Shown here: positions 22,394 through 26,378 of the stretch, in pieces | How positions within the stretch are numbered: position 1 is the stretch's first letter | Layout of the letters: each line of letters begins with the position of its first letter | Origin: CAYZYO01 sp964482585 | GTDB lineage: Bacteria > Bacillota > Syntrophomonadia > Syntrophomonadales > Syntrophomonadaceae | Length of the DNA: 26,378 bases | Direction of reading: 5' to 3' | Assembly: GCA_964482585.1 (NCBI GenBank) | Contig: CAYZYO010000016.1 | Location: 1-26,378, forward strand | Made by a program: the position numbers and the translations under genes | Notes under the pieces: model-generated | What the model was told of the DNA's origin: nothing | Seen by the model: the letters and a program-made list of their open reading frames with translations, nothing else | Databases searched by the model: none

Positions 22394-23536
22394 TTATAAT
22401 GACCCTAGTTGTGCTGCCCATGGCTTTTCACAGGCTAATTTTAGATATGAATGATTATATATTAACTCCGATATCTGATACTGGGCATCCGCCAATTTTT
22501 GTTCTTCAGCTTTAACTTCTGCCTTAGTAGCCATTCCCACCTCACACATTATTTTCTTTACCCTCAGGTTTTCTTCAGCAACCTTTAAAGCTTCCATAGC
22601 CCCAGTATACATTTCTTCCATACCTCGTATCTGATAATAAATAGAACGTACAGCTTCTTCCAATAACTTTTTAGTACTACTAACATCCAATTGAGCTTGT
22701 TCCACTTCCAGTCTACGGGCTTCAGCTGGTTGGTACTGCCCCGCACTGCTGTAAATAACAATATCTTTTAACAAATCCTTCATATTAACAGTTTGCTCCG
22801 CCTGCCAGATAAGCGGTGACTGACTCAGTGCCCGGTTTACTGCATGGTTAATATCCTTAAGCTCATATGGTTCATAAATTAGTGTATCTTTTAGAATAGG
22901 CTTTTCTTTGGTATTTGAGCCAATGGCTTTATTCAAGGAGTTGTACGCTTTTTCCAACTCATTTCGGGCTGATTCAAGTGATGCCTGAGCTCCTGAATAC
23001 TGCGCCTCGCTGGCCATGCTTAATTGCCGGGGAGAAAGATTTGGTGCCAGGGATACCCCTACCTGTTCAGCTACACGGCTATTCTGTAACTGGCATTGAA
23101 CCGCTTCTATCTCCGCTTCAGCTGCTTTCAACTTTTCTTGTGCCTTTAAAACTGCCCAGTATCTTTTACAGGTATCGAGAATTACTGTATCTTCTTCTGC
23201 TGTTAGTGATTTACGGCTTATCTGATAAGTTAATTCAGAAGATAACGCATTGCTGTAAGCCATTTCTACAGCAGGATTACCAATGTGCCCAATAGGAACA
23301 AATTCTAACATACTTCCCGCATAATTACGTAGTTCATTAGTCCTGCTTATCTCCTTGACCGCCTTTTTCACCGATTCACTATTCTGCAATGCTAAGTTAA
23401 CAGCTTCATTTAATTCCAATCCTTGATCATCACTTTGCTCCGCCAGCAAAATGTCTGCCGGCATTATTAAAAACAACATAAGGGCAACTAAGACTACTTT
23501 GTACCAATAAGCTTTTTTATTTCTTATTAACTTCAT
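22394..23536 (-). CDS. TolC-like outer-membrane-efflux-family helical protein with reduced barrel segments
   Basis: A 380-residue exported protein. The signal peptide (about 1-32) has the core VVLVALMLFLIMPADILL. The body resembles the OEP (TolC) family: LELNEAVNLALQNSESVKKA opens the first helical repeat, long coiled-coil helices rich in Ala/Glu/Gln follow, and a second repeat begins DINHAVNRALSQSPLIWQAE. The C-terminal helix pair KIMCEVGMATKAEVKAEEQK with DAQYQISEL fits the usual 'G..t..dvl.ae..l..a' segment. The segments that form the outer-membrane barrel in TolC are very short here: the second appears to be only about ten residues (SSAGQYQPAE). The ATG at 23536 has GGAG 11 bases upstream; a TTG two codons earlier has better spacing. 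It is not beside the RND genes. Whether it makes a channel is doubtful. Confidence 0.8.
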   Translation of the reverse strand: MKLIRNKKAYWYKVVLVALMLFLIMPADILLAEQSDDQGLELNEAVNLALQNSESVKKAVKEISRTNELRNYAGSMLEFVPIGHIGNPAVEMAYSNALSSELTYQISRKSLTAEEDTVILDTCKRYWAVLKAQEKLKAAEAEIEAVQCQLQNSRVAEQVGVSLAPNLSPRQLSMASEAQYSGAQASLESARNELEKAYNSLNKAIGSNTKEKPILKDTLIYEPYELKDINHAVNRALSQSPLIWQAEQTVNMKDLLKDIVIYSSAGQYQPAEARRLEVEQAQLDVSSTKKLLEEAVRSIYYQIRGMEEMYTGAMEALKVAEENLRVKKIMCEVGMATKAEVKAEEQKLADAQYQISELIYNHSYLKLACEKPWAAQLGSL

Positions 23537-23585
23537 AAGCAAAATCACTCCATATTAGAATTCATTTCATTAACTTACTATTTTT

Positions 23586-23615
23586 AGTATAAGCAATTAT
23601 TGACTCCCGGGTCAA
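23586..23615 (-). promoter_or_regulatory. Sigma-A type promoter of the TolC-like gene, with an overlapping palindrome
   Basis: On the minus strand: TTGACC (-35, 23610-23615), an 18-base spacer and TATACT (-10, 23586-23591), about 50 bases before the start codon. The -35 lies inside the palindrome TTGAC-TCCCGG-GTCAA (23600-23615), which could be an operator. Confidence 0.6.
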
Positions 23616-23683
23616 GTAAAAGCAATGTTTTGCCTCTGGTTCCACCGCCTGCATCTCTTACAAATACAATAATAAACACCGAA

Positions 23684-23709
23684 AAAGAGCCCGCATAAAC
23701 GGGCTCTTT
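23684..23709 (-). terminator. Intrinsic terminator after the stalk-domain surface protein gene
   Basis: Perfect 10-bp stem AAAGAGCCCG / CGGGCTCTTT with a 6-base loop, 40 bases past the stop at 23749. On the minus strand it continues CTCTTTTTCGG, a good U run. Confidence 0.88.
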
Positions 23710-23748
23710 CCTGGCAATATAACAGAATTTTACTTAATATCTGTCTAT

Positions 23749-26037
23749 TTATTCTATAGTAACTTCCCTGGTAGCCTCATCCCAAAGTACTGATGCTCCG
23801 AAAGCCTGTGCTACCCAGCGAGCCGGAAGCATCGTACGGTCTGATACGATTTCAGGTGCTACATCCATTGTAATGGCTGCGCCATTAACTAATAATTGGT
23901 TGCTGCCAATTGTAAGCTGAACTACTTTATCGCCCTTCATAAGGGTTACACTTTTCTTTACTGGATCCCAGAAGATATTGCTGTCACTGATGCCTATTGC
24001 ATTAGCAACATAGCGAACTGGCATGTATGTGCGGTCACCCTTAATATAAGGAGCAACGTCCATAGTGTATTCTACATCATTTACTTTATAAGTACTGGAA
24101 TCAATTGTGAAAACAACTTTATTCTTATAGTCGCCAGGAGCCGGAGTTACAGTAGTCGCATTAGCAACTACTACTACAGCTTCATCAGCAGGTAGAGTCT
24201 GGTCAACAGCATTGCCGGTGAGCAGAACTTTTACATCACCTTCGGGAACTGTGCGGTCCAGTGTGTACTCAATATCGCTTATAACAATGGTAGAAGCCTC
24301 ATCACTGGTCTTGTTGATCGGAATAACTAACTGATTATTATTATTTCTTAAACTAATATCATATTCTTTCAGTTTCAAGTTGCCTTCAGTAACTTCAACT
24401 GTCGGATTTTTAGAGAACTTAACACCATCAGGTAAATCAAGTATCAATTCGGCATTTTGGTTAGTAAATGTAGTCAAGGCAGTCTTATCAAAATTAGCCG
24501 CAATTTCAGTTACCTGATATTTCAGCATGCCAGCATCAGTTTCAGTGATAGTGATGTCGGCAGCCTTCTGGTTAGCCAGACCTATCTTAACATCAGTTTT
24601 ACTGGCTTCAGCAGTTACTGGCTTGACCACGTCGCCCAATACAACTTCGTAACTTCCGCCGATAGCTTTGCCGTCGGCAGTAACAATCAGGTCACCTTCG
24701 GGAGCATCGGGATCAAGGAATATCTTAAGATCTTCAAAAGTGAACTCGCTCTTAGTCGGACTAGCTGCTGCAGTATAACTAAAGGTTAATTGATGGCGCT
24801 GATTATCCAGGGTACAAGCGACAGCTTGATCCGGGGTAAAAGTACCATTACCTTTATCACGTGTTACTGTAGGAATTGCCTGCCAATAAGCATAACTGGG
24901 CAATTCAAGAATAAAATCACGATTGTTCACAAAACTGTCAGCCAGGCCTTCTTTTATCTCTAAGTCCTGAAGAACCTGCCCGGAAAAACCGGCTTTAACA
25001 GCTTTGGCATCTCCTGCAGCTACCACATCTATACTGTAGTCAGCCACTTTACCAACACCGATTTTCTGAGTAGTAACATTGTCACCTTTTACAGTAAAGT
25101 CAATAGGACCGGTAAAATTGCGATCATCGACATCTACTACCAATACGAGGTTCATAAAACCAGGTGTAGTTCCAGCCGCTGTTGGAGTCACACAAGTAAG
25201 GGTCAATTGGCTGTAACCATCGGGGTTTAACCCTACGCCAAAGTTGAATCCATGTGTGCCTGCAACGCCCGCAGTACCTGGAACAGGAGCGGCTGCATTA
25301 AATGGGAGCCAATTTGCAACTGTGCAATCGGTATAAGCGCTGACGATAGTGATATCATCAGGAGCAACAACCTTGATCTGGTCTCCTGCTTTTATTGCAT
25401 TGGCTCTTGTTTCAGCGATACGAATAGTACCAACAGGTTTGTTGGTTCCAACTGCTACTGTTTTCTCTTCCATAACTGTAGTAGTAGTACCGGCAGAAGC
25501 ACTTTCAGCTACAATAACTTTGCCCTGGGTAATACCACTGTTAGGAGCATAAACTTCCACGGCAACATCAGCATCTGGTGCATCAAGGGTTACTGTGGAT
25601 GCGCCTGCTGCATTGAAAAGGAAGTTTAAAGAAGCTTTGTCACTAGGATCAGTACGGTTATCGATAGAAATGGTTAAACTCTTTGTAGAACCAGCTACAA
25701 AACTTATATCCCCAGCCGCTAAATACGTTCCATCAGGAGCTACATAGCTGGCGAGGGTTGCAGCAGTCGGAGCTGCATCATATGCAACCCCACTGGGCAG
25801 GTTAATCGTTACCTGCTGGGGATTTGCAGCTGTACCTGTAATTGAGCCTATGGTATTGGAAGTTTCCACAATCTTCAATGTTCCCAGGGTTATTCCGGAT
25901 CCAGAAGATCCCACGGTGGGAATAGTTAAAGCTACGTTGTCAGTTGCTGCAGTGGCTGAGCCCACAAAAGCAAACATAGTCATCAGCATAGCAACAACTA
26001 ATAACATGGATATCTTTTTGTTTCTTGCTTTTATCAA
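23749..26037 (-). CDS. Large exported stalk-domain protein with repeated beta modules, possible S-layer or major surface protein
   Basis: A 762-residue secreted protein. The signal peptide (about 1-31) has KKISMLLVVAMLMTMFAFVG and the cleavage region SATAA. About 600 residues of Val/Thr/Ala/Asp-rich beta modules follow, with related segments recurring: LGTLKIVETSNTIGSITG, PVGTIRIAETRANAIKAG, LQDLEIKEGLADSFVNNR and AADITITETDAGMLKYQV each open a unit, followed by a strand such as INLPSGVAY, LELPSYAYW or LDLPDGVKF and then by APEGDLIVTADG or VPEGDVKVLLTG. The C-terminal 115 residues are the paired stalk (copper amine oxidase N-terminal-like) domain with DRTYMPVRYVANAIG and DRTMLPARWVAQAFG, no copper ligands. 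There is no SLH domain. The start is a TTG with AAGGAGGG seven bases upstream. It has a long structured leader and a strong terminator, which suit high expression. Confidence 0.88.
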   Translation of the reverse strand: MIKARNKKISMLLVVAMLMTMFAFVGSATAATDNVALTIPTVGSSGSGITLGTLKIVETSNTIGSITGTAANPQQVTINLPSGVAYDAAPTAATLASYVAPDGTYLAAGDISFVAGSTKSLTISIDNRTDPSDKASLNFLFNAAGASTVTLDAPDADVAVEVYAPNSGITQGKVIVAESASAGTTTTVMEEKTVAVGTNKPVGTIRIAETRANAIKAGDQIKVVAPDDITIVSAYTDCTVANWLPFNAAAPVPGTAGVAGTHGFNFGVGLNPDGYSQLTLTCVTPTAAGTTPGFMNLVLVVDVDDRNFTGPIDFTVKGDNVTTQKIGVGKVADYSIDVVAAGDAKAVKAGFSGQVLQDLEIKEGLADSFVNNRDFILELPSYAYWQAIPTVTRDKGNGTFTPDQAVACTLDNQRHQLTFSYTAAASPTKSEFTFEDLKIFLDPDAPEGDLIVTADGKAIGGSYEVVLGDVVKPVTAEASKTDVKIGLANQKAADITITETDAGMLKYQVTEIAANFDKTALTTFTNQNAELILDLPDGVKFSKNPTVEVTEGNLKLKEYDISLRNNNNQLVIPINKTSDEASTIVISDIEYTLDRTVPEGDVKVLLTGNAVDQTLPADEAVVVVANATTVTPAPGDYKNKVVFTIDSSTYKVNDVEYTMDVAPYIKGDRTYMPVRYVANAIGISDSNIFWDPVKKSVTLMKGDKVVQLTIGSNQLLVNGAAITMDVAPEIVSDRTMLPARWVAQAFGASVLWDEATREVTIE

Positions 26038-26378
26038 GTATTTTCCCTCCTTAAAAGTTTTACTTTACAAAATTTTAGGTAATCAGGGCTTAGCCCTAAC
26101 TTTATAGGTGATCATCGTTTTGCCGATAAAATATTAACTTATTCTGATTACTCCCTCCTTTTTTTGCCGGTCAATTATGTAATATTAGACCCGGCTAAGT
26201 TTGTTGTAGCCGTAAAAAAATAACATGAAATGACTACCTGATATAGTTAGACAAAGTTTTAATACAAAAAGTTCCCTGTTGAAGAAAATTTTTTTTATTT
26301 TTGTTAATTTATTTTTTTCTTCCATATTGATGTTTTAAAACCTGTACCTACTAATATCAAGAAGATTATTTCCATGAT
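26038..26378 (-). promoter_or_regulatory. Long structured 5' leader and promoter region of the stalk-domain protein gene
   Basis: 341 bases without a convincing gene. Read on the minus strand from the right edge: an A/T-tract run (26281-26325); a candidate promoter TTGTAT-N16-TATATC (26240-26267); then hairpins GGCTA / TAGCC (26193-26211) and GCCGG / CCGGC (26166-26195), which share bases 26193-26195 and exclude each other; a decoy ribosome site AAGGAGGGAG (26151-26160) with no start codon after it; a hairpin ATCG-GCAAAA-CGAT (26114-26127); a hairpin AGGGC / GCCCT (26085-26097); and finally the true AAGGAGGG. This looks like a regulatory or stabilising leader. No known riboswitch was identified with confidence. 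Confidence 0.5.

Noticed and set aside
18202..23536. Treating the SLH, propeller and TolC-like genes as part of the RND operon
   Set aside because: A terminator after the SLH gene, a terminator after the propeller gene and a good separate promoter before the adaptor gene divide them into different transcription units.
26071..26130. Possible c-di-GMP class I riboswitch on the minus strand (GGCAAA followed by AAAG-TTAGGGC)
   Set aside because: Only short pieces recall the consensus. The GNRA tetraloop, its receptor and the expected P2/P3 stems are not visible. Kept only as a test suggestion.
26307..26378. Open frame MEIIFLILVGTGF... on the minus strand at the right edge
   Set aside because: Only 23 codons from its ATG, no clear ribosome site and low-complexity AT-rich sequence. 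It could be the tail of a gene outside the window, but nothing supports this.

Overview
This window looks like a chromosomal segment of a low-GC, anaerobic, spore-former-type Firmicute (class Clostridia). The evidence is the strong AAGGAGG-type ribosome binding sites, frequent TTG and GTG starts, a DegS/DegU pair, long-form HPF beside SecA, ComF, and SLH and 'copper amine oxidase N-terminal' stalk domains. A Syntrophomonadaceae/Peptococcaceae-like host is a guess from gene content; no rRNA or other marker settles it.

Region 1 (1-9.5 kb) is all on the minus strand and is largely housekeeping. Reading in transcription order from the high-coordinate end: an FMN-binding-fold small protein, UDP-GlcNAc 2-epimerase, a DUF421 membrane protein, a phosphohexomutase, DegS, DegU, a small membrane protein, ComF, a zinc-ribbon protein, HPF, and the first 41 codons of SecA, which run off the left edge. 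The order degS-degU-(orf)-comFC-(zinc protein)-hpf-secA resembles the Bacillus subtilis degSU-comF-flagellar-hpf-secA region with comFA, comFB and the flagellar block absent. The intergenic spaces hold REP-like hairpins, two of them assembled as perfect or near-perfect inverted pairs (BIME-like), plus intrinsic terminators.

Region 2 (about 9.9-12.9 kb) is the only plus-strand block. It is a compact operon of a YedE-type selenium/thiosulfate transporter, a DUF3343 (Se/S carrier-like) protein with an extra C-terminal domain and a terminal Cys-Cys, a stand-alone NNRD/ribokinase-fold protein, and a single-domain TusA. The transporter plus carriers point to import and protein-bound handling of reactive selenium or sulfur. 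The kinase/dehydratase-fold member has no obvious role in known versions of this pathway and is the best candidate here for something undescribed.

Region 3 (12.9-18.1 kb, minus strand) is an RND-type efflux operon: a lipoprotein membrane-fusion protein, an HAE1-type RND pump and, after a gap, a TetR regulator. A good sigma-A promoter with a GACC-N4-GGTC palindrome just downstream of the -10 precedes the operon.

Region 4 (18.2-26.1 kb, minus strand) encodes four exported proteins of the cell surface: an SLH-anchored protein with a long repetitive beta-rich tail, an eight-bladed PQQ-type propeller fused to an Ig-like and a stalk domain, a TolC-like helical protein with apparently eroded barrel segments, and a 762-residue stalk-domain protein with repeated beta modules that may be an abundant S-layer or surface protein. 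The last has a long, structured, AT-rich leader that reaches the right edge of the window.
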